Source: Tuberibacillus calidus DSM 17572 (GTDB lineage: Bacteria > Bacillota > Bacilli > Bacillales > Sporolactobacillaceae). From it: 64,000 nt of DNA. The stretch lies in contig NZ_KE387193.1 of the NCBI RefSeq assembly GCF_000430685.1, forward strand, positions 98,346 through 162,345. Reading direction: 5' to 3'. Both the position numbers and the translations under genes were made by a program. Positions within the stretch are counted from its first letter, which is position 1. Each line of letters starts with the position of its first letter. The notes beneath the pieces were generated by a model. The model did not search any database. It was not told the DNA's origin and saw only the letters and a list, made by a program, of their open reading frames with translations. Positions 48,261-57,652 of this stretch are shown piece by piece.

Positions 48261-48294
48261 AAAAAGAGGACGGCTAATACGACTCGTCGTCCTC
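48261..48294 (-). terminator. Terminator after ylyA
   Basis: GAGGACG and CGTCCTC pair, with TTTTTAT after on the minus strand. The left arm is formed by the last codons of ylyA and the stop is in the loop. Confidence 0.75.
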
Positions 48295-48957
48295 TGCAAC
48301 ATCATCTTGATTCATCCATTTGTCATATTGTATGTTTCTCATAAATTGGACATGATCGTCGCCTCGGTACCCTTCGATATCGGTGGCACCGATGGCTTCA
48401 ACAAGCTCCACATACCCCATGCCATCTTCGTTGTCCATTAAAGATGCATCATCAAAAGTCATGCTGTTTTCATTAAATGATGCAACAAGATCCCATGCAT
48501 TTTGTTCATTATATTCGGTTTCATCGCTGCCCGTTGCGTATTCTTCTTCCATATTCCGAATGACCTTTTCCTCAATCGGACGGTCATCGTTCATTTCTTG
48601 GTTCGGTGAATGTTCTTTTGTCGTGCGCGCCGTAGGCATGGCCTCAAGACGCGCCAAGGGAATTTTTTCACCGGTCACTTCATCCACACCATATGTGCCA
48701 TTTTCAAATTTTGCTAAGGCATGGTTAATGTCTGACAGCTCTTCGTGAGCCATTTTTCTTAAGATAAAATCTTTTTCCCGCTCAAAAAGCTGTGTGCCTT
48801 CGTCCGCCGGATGATTGTCGTATTGGGACAATTCCCCCGATGCTTGACTTGAAGCATACGGGATTTCCATTCCAAATTCATTATTTAAGTCCAGTTGCCT
48901 TTCAAGCTCTTCTTTTCGCTTTAAAAGCTGTTCTTTAAGTTTTTTATACGGATCCAT
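48274..48957 (-). CDS. ylyA: YlyA/YteA-like TraR/DksA-family protein lacking the zinc-finger cysteines
   Basis: The 227-aa protein starts with a Lys/Glu-rich coiled coil (MDPYKKLKEQLLKRKEELER), then a segment AKFENGTYGVDEVTGEKIPL and RLEAMPTART, the place where DksA-like proteins carry a C4 zinc finger. It has no cysteine at all, so the finger cannot bind zinc. The acidic tail ends AEDDESY. In B. subtilis ylyA sits in the same place between ileS and lspA and is linked to late sporulation transcription; function here is inferred from that. ATG 48957 follows AAGGAGGAGACAG. Confidence 0.85.
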   Translation of the reverse strand: MDPYKKLKEQLLKRKEELERQLDLNNEFGMEIPYASSQASGELSQYDNHPADEGTQLFEREKDFILRKMAHEELSDINHALAKFENGTYGVDEVTGEKIPLARLEAMPTARTTKEHSPNQEMNDDRPIEEKVIRNMEEEYATGSDETEYNEQNAWDLVASFNENSMTFDDASLMDNEDGMGYVELVEAIGATDIEGYRGDDHVQFMRNIQYDKWMNQDDVAEDDESY

Positions 48958-49085
48958 CTGTCTCCTCCTTTTTTTGGAGGCATGAGGTTTTAGGGCGATA
49001 GCCACCCTGTTTTATTATTTTTTATCCGAATCGACAATATTACCACACATAAGGTTTACCAGGAGCGGAAGAATTCGGTGGTAAA

Positions 49086-49118
49086 AGAAAAACCGAACCC
49101 CTGTTAGAGTTCGGTTTA
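49086..49118 (-). terminator. Terminator after ileS
   Basis: AACCGAAC and GTTCGGTT form an 8-bp stem with a 10-base loop, followed by TTTCTTTTACC on the minus strand. It lies about 75 bases after the ileS stop. Confidence 0.8.
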
Positions 49119-49192
49119 AGAGTCATGTAGGGCGCTCTGAATGCCGACTTGTGCGCCGAGTGTTTAAAAGCCAAGCATACGGCTCACTGTCA

Positions 49193-51952
49193 TCACGCAT
49201 AATATTTTTTGACGGTATCTGCACATGACGGACAAAGTGTCGGGTAATCCGGATCTTGACCGACGTCTGTCGAAATAACCCAGCAGCGTTCGCATTTCTC
49301 ACCTGGAGCGACTTCTACGACAACACCGGTTTCCCGATATTTTCGAGCATTTTCCGGCGCATCGTTTAAAGTTCCGCCAAGGGTAACTTTGGAGACGATA
49401 AAAAGTTTATCCAAGTCCGGAAGATGCTCTAACAAGGTGCGGTTTTCTTCGGTTGGATAAAGGATGACGGCCGCCTCCAATGATTTCCCAATCATTTTTT
49501 CATTTCGAGCTTCTTCCAGGGCTTTTAACACATCATCGCGAATCGCCATGATTTGGTTCCATTTTTTAACAAGGGCGTCTTGATCATCGATGGCTTCTGG
49601 TTCCGGCATATCGGTGAGTTGGACAAACTCCGCCTTTTCGCCTGGCAAGTACTTCCACGCTTCTTCCGTCGTATGCGGGATGACCGGTGACAGCATTTTT
49701 AACAGCGCTACAAGTGTTTTGTAAAGCACGGTTTGAATGGAACGGCGACGATGACTGTTTTCAGGATCGGTATATAAGGCGTCCTTAGCGATATCCAAAT
49801 AAAAGGCGCTAAGTTCGACCGTGCAATAGTTATGAATCGCGTTATAAACGGTAATGAACTCGTATTCATTGTAGGCGGTTAAAACCTTTTCAATCAGTTC
49901 ATTCAAACGCGCCATCATATAGCGGTCAAGTTCCGGAAGCTCTTCTGTCGCAACAAGATGTTTACCGGGATCAAAACCGTGGAGATTTCCGAGCATAAAG
50001 CGAATCGTATTTCGGATTTTCCGATACACTTCGGAGACTTGTTTTAAAATATCATCGGTTACCGGTGCATCCGCCGTATAATCAACCGAGGCGACCCAAA
50101 GGCGGATGATATCAGCGCCGAGCGTTTGGATGACCTTCAGCGGGTCGATGACGTTACCAAGCGATTTGCTCATTTTATGCCCTTCGCTGTCAATCGTAAA
50201 CCCGTGCGATAAAATGCCTTTGTACGGCGCATGTCCTGTTGTTGCCACCGCCGTGATGATCGAGGAATTAAACCAACCGCGATATTGGTCGCTTCCTTCG
50301 AGATACAAATCCGCCGGGCGCTTTAATTCTTCACGCTGAGCGAGCACTGCGGCATGCGAAGAACCCGAATCAAACCAAACGTCCATGATGTCTGTTTCTT
50401 TTCGGAAAATGCCATTCGGACTGTGCGGCGACGTAAAACCTTCGGGTAATAAATCTTTTTCATCCCAATCAAACCAAATGTTTGATCCGTGCTTGGCAAA
50501 AAGATTCGCAATGTGGTCAATCGTCTCCGGCGTCAAGATCGGCGTGCCATCTTCAGCATAAAAGACCGGAATCGGCACACCCCAAACGCGCTGGCGAGAA
50601 ATACACCAATCTTCACGGTCGCGAATCATGTTATGGAGGCGAACTTCACCCCACTTCGGTTTCCATTCCACTTCCTCAATGGCTTTCAGTATCTCCTCAC
50701 GAAAATCTTTAATGGAGGCAAACCATTGCTCGGTAGCCCGGAAGATGACTGGTTTTTTCGTGCGCCAATCGTGCGGATACGAGTGGGTGATGAATTCAAG
50801 CTTAAGGAGTGCCCCGACTTCTTCTAATTTTTCCGTAATCGGTTTATTGGCCTTATCATAGAATAAACCTTCAAAACCTGGAGCTTCCTCCGTCATGACG
50901 CCTTTCTCATCCACTGGGCATAAAATATCCAAACCATATTTTTTGCCGACGTTAAAGTCGTCTTCCCCGTGGCCAGGCGCCGTGTGGACACATCCCGTGC
51001 CGGCATCCAGCGTGACATGATCGCCTAAGATGACCAAAGAATCGCGATCATAAAACGGGTGGCGGCAGACGACATATTCCAAATCCTGACCTTTAAATCG
51101 CTGTTCGATTTGCGGGTTGGACCAATCGAGTTTCGCTTTTAAGGGTTCAAGGAGTTCTTCAGCGACGACATATTTTTGCCCATCGACATTCACGAGAACA
51201 TAAGTATATTCGGGATGAACGCAAATGCCCAAGTTGGCCGGAATGGTCCAAGGCGTTGTCGTCCAAATGACAATCTTCGCGTCTTCTGGCAATACCCCTT
51301 TTCCGTCTTTGACGTTAAAAGCGACGTAAATGGACGGCGACTTTTTGTCCTTATACTCAATTTCGGCTTCCGCAAGCGCGGATTCGGATGTTGGCGACCA
51401 GTAGACGGTCTTTTTATCCTTATAGATATAACCGCGTCTAGCCATTTCGCCGAAAACGCGGATTTGCGCCGCTTCGTATTCCGGAAGCAGCGTGATGTAC
51501 GGATTTTCCCAATCCCCGCGGACGCCTAGGCGTTTAAATTGGCTGCGCTGCCGGTCGATTTGTTCGTAGGCATAGTTTTTGCAAAGTTCACGGAATTCGG
51601 CGACCGTCATTTTTTTGCGGTCGACCCCTTTTTTCGTGAGCGCCTGTTCGATCGGCAGCCCATGAGTATCCCAACCAGGTACATAAGGTGCTTGGTAGCC
51701 CATCATTGAGCGGGAGCGAACGATCATGTCTTTTAAAACTTTGTTTTCCGCATGTCCAATGTGGATGTCGCCATTCGCATAAGGCGGTCCGTCGTGTAAG
51801 ACAAATTTTGGCCGGCCCTCTGTGCGTTCCAAACTTTTTTTATAGACATTGGCCGCATCCCATTCGGCCTGTAATACCGGTTCTTTATTAGGCAGATTTC
51901 CGCGCATCGGGAAATCCGTTTTCGGCATAAGCAGAGTTTCTTTAAAATCCAC
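49193..51952 (-). CDS. ileS: Isoleucine-tRNA ligase
   Basis: Charges tRNA-Ile and edits misactivated valine. The 919-aa class I synthetase has the HIGH motif in [32 protein letters not shown] (KMSKS) and a C-terminal zinc site CERCWV and [15 protein letters not shown] 51952 is preferred: GGAGGA is six bases upstream and the N-terminus [18 protein letters not shown] fits the family, while the ATG at 51958 abuts that site. It is controlled by a T-box leader. Confidence 0.97.
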   Translation of the reverse strand: MDFKETLLMPKTDFPMRGNLPNKEPVLQAEWDAANVYKKSLERTEGRPKFVLHDGPPYANGDIHIGHAENKVLKDMIVRSRSMMGYQAPYVPGWDTHGLPIEQALTKKGVDRKKMTVAEFRELCKNYAYEQIDRQRSQFKRLGVRGDWENPYITLLPEYEAAQIRVFGEMARRGYIYKDKKTVYWSPTSESALAEAEIEYKDKKSPSIYVAFNVKDGKGVLPEDAKIVIWTTTPWTIPANLGICVHPEYTYVLVNVDGQKYVVAEELLEPLKAKLDWSNPQIEQRFKGQDLEYVVCRHPFYDRDSLVILGDHVTLDAGTGCVHTAPGHGEDDFNVGKKYGLDILCPVDEKGVMTEEAPGFEGLFYDKANKPITEKLEEVGALLKLEFITHSYPHDWRTKKPVIFRATEQWFASIKDFREEILKAIEEVEWKPKWGEVRLHNMIRDREDWCISRQRVWGVPIPVFYAEDGTPILTPETIDHIANLFAKHGSNIWFDWDEKDLLPEGFTSPHSPNGIFRKETDIMDVWFDSGSSHAAVLAQREELKRPADLYLEGSDQYRGWFNSSIITAVATTGHAPYKGILSHGFTIDSEGHKMSKSLGNVIDPLKVIQTLGADIIRLWVASVDYTADAPVTDDILKQVSEVYRKIRNTIRFMLGNLHGFDPGKHLVATEELPELDRYMMARLNELIEKVLTAYNEYEFITVYNAIHNYCTVELSAFYLDIAKDALYTDPENSHRRRSIQTVLYKTLVALLKMLSPVIPHTTEEAWKYLPGEKAEFVQLTDMPEPEAIDDQDALVKKWNQIMAIRDDVLKALEEARNEKMIGKSLEAAVILYPTEENRTLLEHLPDLDKLFIVSKVTLGGTLNDAPENARKYRETGVVVEVAPGEKCERCWVISTDVGQDPDYPTLCPSCADTVKKYYA

Positions 51953-51980
51953 TGTCATTCCTCCCAAATTTTTTTACAAT

Positions 51981-52254
51981 AAAAAAAGGCCCTCATCCTT
52001 AAGGGACGAGTAGGCCCGCGGTACCACCCTTATAGTCTGCGGAAAGAAGTCCGCAAACCACTTTGCTTTCTTAACGCAAAAGAAGGCGCCGTCACTTACT
52101 TCGCTTTTCGGTGACGGAGCTCTGAGGTGATTTTCATTATGCGAGCGCACCGGGCTCCCACCTTCCCCGATTCGCTGAACGAGCGCTTTTCTGCATAATG
52201 ACTGTCCTCTTCATCGCTTTTCTTGTCATCTATTTTCTTGCATGTCAATTTTAT
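51981..52254 (-). promoter_or_regulatory. T-box leader (isoleucine) of ileS
   Basis: The T-box AGGGTGGTACCGCG lies at 52030-52017 on the minus strand. Upstream is a stem I region whose specifier loop reads GAAAATCACC, with the Ile codon ATC at 52131-52129. A terminator (GGCCTACTCGTCC... paired with GGATGAGGGCC, about 52016-51988) with a seven-T tail follows. Uncharged tRNA-Ile would favour the antiterminator and allow ileS transcription. Confidence 0.93.
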
Positions 52255-52260
52255 ACGGTT

Positions 52261-52290
52261 AGTATATGAAAATCTTGACGCATTCGTCAA
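52261..52290 (-). promoter_or_regulatory. Sigma-A promoter of the ileS T-box transcript
   Basis: Minus-strand TTGACG (52290-52285), 18-base spacer, TATACT (52266-52261). The -35 overlaps the divIVA stop codon and is half of the palindrome TTGACGAATGCGTCAA. Confidence 0.75.
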
Positions 52291-52811
52291 GGGTTTACCT
52301 TCACGTGTCCGTGCACATGATTATCTTCATTTTCTTCAAATTCTTCTATGGACTCGCTCAGTTTGTCCCAATCATCGCTTTTTAGTAATTCCAATTGAGC
52401 TTCAATTAACATCCGGAAGCGCGTGCGATAGACTTTTGCCTCTTTCTTTAGTTCTTCGATCTCCAGCGTGATTTTTCGCGATTTGGCCAATGCTTCATTG
52501 ATGATGCGATCCGCATTTTTTTCCGCTTCTTTAATAATGAGACGTGCTTCTTTCGTCGCATTTTGTTTGACTTCTTCGGCCGTTTCCTGGGCGACGAGAA
52601 TCGATTTATTTAACGTTTCCTCAATTGATGAAAAATGGCTGAGGCGCTCTTCTAACTTGCGCACGTTTTCTTCAAGCTGTTTTTTTTCACGGATGACAGC
52701 TTCATAATCCTTTATAATTTGATCTAAAAAATCGTTGACTTCATCTTCATCATAACCCCGAAATCCACGCGTAAATTCTTTATTATGAATATCCAACGGT
52801 GTTAACGGCAT
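52287..52811 (-). CDS. divIVA: Cell division / polarity protein DivIVA
   Basis: Coiled-coil protein that gathers at negatively curved membrane (poles, septa), positioning MinJ and, in sporulation, the chromosome. The 174-aa protein has the membrane-binding N-terminal domain MPLTPLDIHNKEFTRGFRGY and DEVNDFLDQIIKDYE, then long coiled coils and an acidic, His-containing tail. Last gene of the ylm cluster; the ileS promoter begins at its stop codon. Confidence 0.95.
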   Translation of the reverse strand: MPLTPLDIHNKEFTRGFRGYDEDEVNDFLDQIIKDYEAVIREKKQLEENVRKLEERLSHFSSIEETLNKSILVAQETAEEVKQNATKEARLIIKEAEKNADRIINEALAKSRKITLEIEELKKEAKVYRTRFRMLIEAQLELLKSDDWDKLSESIEEFEENEDNHVHGHVKVNP

Positions 52812-52899
52812 GCTTGCACCTCCATGATTCTATGTAAAGTTGTTTAATTATTCGACAAGTCTCGTTTTGTTTCCTGCTTTTTTTTAAAAATGATTGCGT

Positions 52900-53670
52900 T
52901 TATTTCAAACGGCTGTAGTCGATCGAGAGATGCCCCCTTTTGGTCATCCCTTTTATAGCATCAAGGCGCGCGCGGCCAAAACCGCGAACGGATAATAGAT
53001 CGCCAACCTCAAGCTCTAGGGAAGGTTTGTCCACGAGCTTCCAATTTACTCTGGCTTTTCCGGCTAAAATCACATCCTGTGCCTTTGCCCGCGAAAGATG
53101 GAAGATTTCGGATATCACCACATCTAGCCTGAGCGATGTGACAAAGCCATGTTTCTCCTCCCATTCTTCCTTCGGTTGAATGAGTTGATTAGCTTCGATT
53201 TCTCGGCATGAGACTTTCTGCCGTCCGACTTCCGTAAGATGAAGCCGCACATAATCGCGGATTTCTCTTGCGCAAACCCATTGAATGCGGCCGTCTTCGA
53301 CTAAAATATCACCAAGTTTATCTCTCTTAATGCCAAGGGAAAGAAGCGCTCCAAGCAGATTCGGATGCTCGATTCGGACAAATTTCTGCGGGTAGACGAG
53401 TTCAAAAAAAGCAAGGGAAAAATCGCTTTCGTCACTGTAAGGCGGAAGAATGATGGCGCGTTTTCTCTCAGCCTGATCATACCCGCCGGAAAAAATCACG
53501 CGAACGGCTCCGGATACGCCAATGATGCTTCGAATGATGTCTTGTCTTCGCGGGTCTAAAAAATCGGTGCGGGTCGGTATAAAGCGTTCTTCTGCCCGTG
53601 TTTTCCAATCGAGCACGCGATCGACAAACGGCCGTTCTTCTTCATTAAAATGTTGATGGATCAAGACCAT
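52900..53670 (-). CDS. ylmH: S4-domain RNA-binding protein YlmH
   Basis: RNA-binding protein of 256 aa; in B. subtilis YlmH (RqcP2) can act in ribosome quality control, thus a possible functional partner of RqcH in this window (family knowledge). The C-terminal S4 domain is SLRLDVVISEIFHLSRAKAQ to KARVNWKL. ATG 53670 overlaps the ylmG stop as TGATG. Confidence 0.92.
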   Translation of the reverse strand: MVLIHQHFNEEERPFVDRVLDWKTRAEERFIPTRTDFLDPRRQDIIRSIIGVSGAVRVIFSGGYDQAERKRAIILPPYSDESDFSLAFFELVYPQKFVRIEHPNLLGALLSLGIKRDKLGDILVEDGRIQWVCAREIRDYVRLHLTEVGRQKVSCREIEANQLIQPKEEWEEKHGFVTSLRLDVVISEIFHLSRAKAQDVILAGKARVNWKLVDKPSLELEVGDLLSVRGFGRARLDAIKGMTKRGHLSIDYSRLK

Positions 53671-53948
53671 CACCCAAGCAATAAATATGGCAATTGATTC
53701 AAGCCGAGTCTTGCCAAATATAAAACGATAAAGGCAAGCCATGGCGAAATATCGATCATTCCGCCGATCGGCGGAATGATGCGGCGAAACGGTTCAAGAT
53801 AAGGCTCACAGACTCTTGCAAATAGCTCGCCGATTGCCGACTGACGCACATTCGGTACCCAAGACATCAATATGTATATCAATAGTACCCAATAATAAAT
53901 CATCAACAATTCGGACAGGATATTTGTTACCAAAAATAGGCCATTCAA
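53670..53948 (-). CDS. ylmG: YGGT-family membrane protein YlmG
   Basis: Two hydrophobic segments (residues about 5-30 and 65-85) flank the conserved PYLEPFRRIIPPIGGMIDIS. Family members affect cell division; exact role unknown. TTG 53948 has GAGGTG six bases upstream and gives 92 aa, the usual size; an ATG at 53975 lacks a site. Confidence 0.9.
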   Translation of the reverse strand: MNGLFLVTNILSELLMIYYWVLLIYILMSWVPNVRQSAIGELFARVCEPYLEPFRRIIPPIGGMIDISPWLAFIVLYLARLGLNQLPYLLLG

Positions 53949-54075
53949 AAGATTCACCTCACGGAATGGATGCAATTATCATTCATGAATGAGAAAGCTT
54001 TACGTCGTCACAAAACTTATGAACTGTTCGATGGAGCCTTCCAATATCCACTCATCTCTTCAATCCCAACGCTTT

Positions 54076-54555
54076 TCACAGCCTTTTTTCCATGACTTCC
54101 GAGATAACTCCATTGATATCCACATGTGCCGGCGCACATAGGAAAGTGTCAGGGCCGAGCTTTTGAATATGGCCATCCAACGCGTAGACAGCCCCACTAA
54201 TAAAATCGATCATCCGGCGAGCATCGACAATGCTTGCGCGCTGCAGATTGAAGACGACCGATCGCTTGTTTCGGAGATGGTCGGCAATGGTTTGCACATC
54301 ATCGAAATGACGTGGCTCAATAAGCATGACTTCGGTCTTGGCTGGCGGTTCTTTGACGGCATGTAAAGTGACGATATTCGATTCGCTTCGGCGACTTTGG
54401 CGTTCGACATAAGGTTTTCTTCCAGGCTTACCAGAAGCGCCTTGGCGACGGCGAGAACCATCCTCTTCATTTTCCCAACCGAAGGCGTCTTTTATCACTT
54501 CATCAAAATCATCGTCAAGATCGAAAAATTTTTTAAAAGTCGTTTTCAACCCCAT
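54076..54555 (-). CDS. sepF: Cell division protein SepF
   Basis: Binds and bundles FtsZ and tethers it to membrane by an N-terminal amphipathic helix (MGLKTTFKKFFD). The 159-aa protein has a charged linker and a C-terminal domain with RHFDDVQTIADHLRNKRSVV and IDFISGAVYALDG. It sits between ylmE and ylmG, as in other Gram-positives. Confidence 0.95.
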   Translation of the reverse strand: MGLKTTFKKFFDLDDDFDEVIKDAFGWENEEDGSRRRQGASGKPGRKPYVERQSRRSESNIVTLHAVKEPPAKTEVMLIEPRHFDDVQTIADHLRNKRSVVFNLQRASIVDARRMIDFISGAVYALDGHIQKLGPDTFLCAPAHVDINGVISEVMEKRL

Positions 54556-54567
54556 AGCCCTTCTCCT

Positions 54568-55248
54568 TTATCCTTCTTTGCCAACCAGCGCCGTTCCTAT
54601 ACGTACAAAGGTAGCCCCTTCTTCAACCGCTATGGTATAATCCCCGGACATCCCCATTGACAATTCATGACACGGGGCATGGGCCCAACCTTTGGCCTCA
54701 ACGTCACACTGTAATTCTTTAAGTTTTCGAAAAACGGATCGCAAAAGACTTTCGTCATCTGTTTGCGGTGCCATTGTCATCAGTCCAACCACTTGAATTT
54801 TGGAAAAGGTTTGGAGGGACTCGATAAACGGCACGGTTTCAGCCATGGACAATCCATGTTTCGTCGCTTCACCGGAAACATTGACTTGAACAAAACATTT
54901 GACGGATTGTTCCGCGCGCTTTTCAATCTCTTTTGCCAAGGAGAGTCGGTCGAGTGAATGAATATAATCGGCATAGGGTAGCACCATTTTCACTTTACGC
55001 GATTGTAAAGTGCCAATAAAGTGGAACGATACACCGTCTTCCTTTAAGGCTTCATATTTTTCAATGAGACCCTCTGGGCGATTTTCACCAATATGCCTTA
55101 TGCCGGCAGAAACAGCTTCTTTGGCTCTTTGGGAGTTGACATATTTTGTCACCGCTATGACTTCAACTTCTGAGGCTTTTCGCCCCGCTTTAAGACAAGA
55201 GGCATTGATCTTTTCTTGAATGATGTGCAAGTTTTCTGCGACAGACAT
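54568..55248 (-). CDS. ylmE: PLP homeostasis protein YlmE (YggS/PLPBP family)
   Basis: PLP-binding protein that balances vitamin B6 and amino acid pools. The 226-aa protein has the PLP lysine in VEVIAVTKYV, then HFIGTLQSRK and MGMSGDYTIAVEEGATFVRIG. ATG 55248 is preferred over two preceding GTG codons that overlap ylmD. Confidence 0.93.
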   Translation of the reverse strand: MSVAENLHIIQEKINASCLKAGRKASEVEVIAVTKYVNSQRAKEAVSAGIRHIGENRPEGLIEKYEALKEDGVSFHFIGTLQSRKVKMVLPYADYIHSLDRLSLAKEIEKRAEQSVKCFVQVNVSGEATKHGLSMAETVPFIESLQTFSKIQVVGLMTMAPQTDDESLLRSVFRKLKELQCDVEAKGWAHAPCHELSMGMSGDYTIAVEEGATFVRIGTALVGKEG

Positions 55249-55249
55249 T

Positions 55250-56080
55250 TCAATCACCACTAAATATACCGATATAACCCATCATGCGGCCGGTCGGGGC
55301 TCCCTCTTTTCTGTGCGAATAAAAGAGATCCGTATGGCAACTTGTACAAAGGCCGGACATATGGATGGCTGCTTCAGGTAAACCGCTCCTTATCAAAATC
55401 TGTTTGTTTAATAAAGGCAAGTTCAACCGATAATGGCCTTTGGCTTTCGGCATTAATACATCCGGATGGTGTATCCCGGAAATGGCACGAACGCGCTCGG
55501 CCACCCTTTCATCGACTTCATAACAACAAGATCCGATGGTTGGGCCAATGGCGGCTTCCAAGTCAGAAGGTAACAAGCCAAAGGTTTCGGTAATCTTCTG
55601 AACCATGACAGCAGCGATTTCCCCGGTCGTGCCCTTCCAGCCAGCATGGGCGATCCCGACAACGGGTTGTGATTCACTCCAAAAAAACAAGGGGGTGCAG
55701 TCGGCAAAACATGCTGTAAGAAGTACATCCGGTGAATCGGTAAAAAGGCCGTCCATCCCCGATATGGCGCTTTCAATGTCTAAAGCGCCTTTGCCCTTAT
55801 GAGCATGGGTGACGTGAGTGACAGCATGTCCATGTACTTGTTCCGCACCAATCCAATTTTCAGGGGCAAGGCCAATAAGCTCCCCCAAACGGCGGCGGTT
55901 TTGCGTCACTTTTACGGGGTCGTCACCGACATGGTAACCGAAATTCAATGACGAATACCTACCGGTGCTATACCCGCCGTTTCTTGTCGTCATGCCGGCC
56001 CGAATCGTTCCACTTTTCGTGTGAATAGGTGGAAGCGTCAAGTATTCAGGCTGGTGATTCTGAAAAATTTCTGTAGACAT
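55250..56080 (-). CDS. ylmD: Purine nucleoside phosphorylase / laccase-domain protein YlmD (YfiH family)
   Basis: YfiH-family enzyme (276 aa). Zinc-binding residues lie in GAEQVHGHAV, CFADCTPLFF and GIAHAGWKGTTGEI. Family members phosphorylate or deaminate purine nucleosides and some join peptidoglycan precursors correctly; the role here is inferred. ATG 56080 follows GAAGGAG. Confidence 0.92.
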   Translation of the reverse strand: MSTEIFQNHQPEYLTLPPIHTKSGTIRAGMTTRNGGYSTGRYSSLNFGYHVGDDPVKVTQNRRRLGELIGLAPENWIGAEQVHGHAVTHVTHAHKGKGALDIESAISGMDGLFTDSPDVLLTACFADCTPLFFWSESQPVVGIAHAGWKGTTGEIAAVMVQKITETFGLLPSDLEAAIGPTIGSCCYEVDERVAERVRAISGIHHPDVLMPKAKGHYRLNLPLLNKQILIRSGLPEAAIHMSGLCTSCHTDLFYSHRKEGAPTGRMMGYIGIFSGD

Positions 56081-56151
56081 GGCATTCTCCTTCAGAGGAA
56101 AAGCATCTGTCTTTATCATATCATATTTTTTGCTTTGCGGGCATTAATGGT

Positions 56152-56421
56152 TTAAGTCTCGGGCGGTTTTTCATATCCGTTTGCGGCTTCATAGAAACGG
56201 ACTAAAATGACATCCGCACCGATTCGAACAATATTTCGCCAAGGTATGATCACTTCGCTTTCTCGGCCAAAAATCCCGAGCATTTTGCCCGACCCAGGAA
56301 TGATGAGATTTTCAATTTTTCCGGTTGTAATGTTGATGTCCAAATCACCAATATGCCCGAGCAACTTGCCATCTTCGACATTGACCACTTCTTTTGCTTG
56401 AAATTCCGAAATTCTCGTCAA
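56152..56421 (-). CDS. ylmC: PRC-barrel protein YlmC/YmxH
   Basis: Single PRC-barrel domain of 89 aa, sporulation-associated in B. subtilis (sigma-G era), function unknown. Features are FQAKEVVNVEDGKLLGHIGD and SEVIIPWRNIVRIGADVILV. TTG start 56421 follows AAGGAGGAGAAACCC. No clear sigma-G or sigma-A promoter was recognised upstream. Confidence 0.9.
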   Translation of the reverse strand: MTRISEFQAKEVVNVEDGKLLGHIGDLDINITTGKIENLIIPGSGKMLGIFGRESEVIIPWRNIVRIGADVILVRFYEAANGYEKPPET

Positions 56422-56667
56422 GGGTTTCTCCTCCTTAAGTCTTCGATTGATCTTGTAACTAATATATGTCCAGTCATCTAAAAAAGACGCAAGGTGGGCG
56501 ATCGTTGCGATGCTTACCTGTACCTTTTTTCATGATTAAATGAAAACAATCCTTACTTGACATGCTTGAATCCGTTCAACCTTCTTGATTCTGTCTTTGG
56601 TCAAAAAGGAAGAAAGGGATTCCGAATCAAATTCAGTTGCGTTTTATTTTTTCGTTTTAAAAGCAAT
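56422..56667. other. Noncoding interval upstream of ylmC
   Basis: No gene or structured RNA recognised. It should hold the ylmC promoter; TATATT near 56462 has no well-spaced -35. The ylmA ABC-ATPase gene that lies here in B. subtilis is absent. Confidence 0.4.
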
Positions 56668-56695
56668 AAAAGCGCCACTTAAACGTTGGCGCTTT
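56668..56695 (-). terminator. Terminator after sigG
   Basis: AAAGCGCCA and TGGCGCTTT form a 9-bp stem, followed on the minus strand by TATTGCTTTT. It lies about 95 bases after the sigG stop. Confidence 0.8.
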
Positions 56696-56790
56696 CGTTC
56701 ATGGATGAGATTGACAATCCCTCATGCACAGAAGGCGAGGAATTCGAGAACATACTGCACTTTGCCATATTTTTATGTAAACTCCTTGAC

Positions 56791-57570
56791 TTAACTTTGG
56801 ATGTTCTTATTCATTTCTTTTATAGCTGCCTTTTCCAAGCGGGATACTTGAGCTTGGGATATACCGATTTCTTCGGCCACTTCCATCTGCGTTTTACCTT
56901 GGAAAAAGCGCATCGACAGGATATTTTTCTCACGCTCATTCAATCGCGTCATCGCCTCCCGCAAGGCGATTTCTTCTATCCATTGGTTATCCTTATTCCG
57001 CTCATCGCTGATTTGATCCATGACAAAGATCGGATCCCCGCCGTCGTTATAAATCGGCTCAAATAAAGAAACGGGATCTTGGATCGCGTCTAAGGCAAAA
57101 ACGACGTCTTCAACGGGGACATCTAAAACCTCAGCGATTTCGGACGGACTTGGTTCGCGGGAGTATTTCGAAATGAGTTTTTCTTTAACTTGTAAAGCTT
57201 TATACGCAATGTCTCTGAGCGATCGTGACACCCGAATGGGGTTGTTATCGCGAAGGTAGCGGCGGATTTCTCCGATGATCATCGGAACGGCATACGTGGA
57301 AAATTTCACGTTTTGGCTTAAATCAAAGTTATCGATGGATTTCATAAGACCGATGCAGCCCACCTGAAACAGATCATCGACATATTCGCCGCGGTTATTG
57401 AAACGCTGGATCACGCTTAACACAAGGCGTAAATTGCCGTTAACAAGCTTTTCTCGGGCTGACATGTCACCGTTTTGCAATTGAACGAATAGTTTGCGCA
57501 TTTCTTCATTTGTCAATACGGGAAGTGTGGATGTATCGACACCACAAATTTCCACTTTATTGCGTGCCAT
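56791..57570 (-). CDS. sigG: RNA polymerase sporulation sigma factor SigG
   Basis: Late forespore sigma factor. The 259-aa protein begins MARNKVEICGVDTSTLPVL and has region 2 DDLFQVGCIGLMKSIDNFD and region 4.2 TQMEVAEEIGISQAQVSRLE. ATG 57570 is preferred over ATG 57636; GGGGAGGGA lies upstream. A sigma-F-like promoter sits between sigE and sigG. Confidence 0.97.
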   Translation of the reverse strand: MARNKVEICGVDTSTLPVLTNEEMRKLFVQLQNGDMSAREKLVNGNLRLVLSVIQRFNNRGEYVDDLFQVGCIGLMKSIDNFDLSQNVKFSTYAVPMIIGEIRRYLRDNNPIRVSRSLRDIAYKALQVKEKLISKYSREPSPSEIAEVLDVPVEDVVFALDAIQDPVSLFEPIYNDGGDPIFVMDQISDERNKDNQWIEEIALREAMTRLNEREKNILSMRFFQGKTQMEVAEEIGISQAQVSRLEKAAIKEMNKNIQS

Positions 57571-57606
57571 CTCATTCCCTCCCCAAACGGAGTGTTGTTC
57601 ATGTAA

Positions 57607-57634
57607 AGTATCTCCGGGGGAGGGAAAATTATGC
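57607..57634 (-). promoter_or_regulatory. Sigma-F-like promoter of sigG
   Basis: Minus-strand GCATA (57634-57630), 14-base spacer, GGAGATACT (57615-57607). The -10 matches the sigma-F pattern GGNRANANT at every fixed position and the -35 fits GYWTA; spacing is one short of the usual 15. Confidence 0.6.
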
Positions 57635-57652
57635 ACTGCTATACGCCCACGC

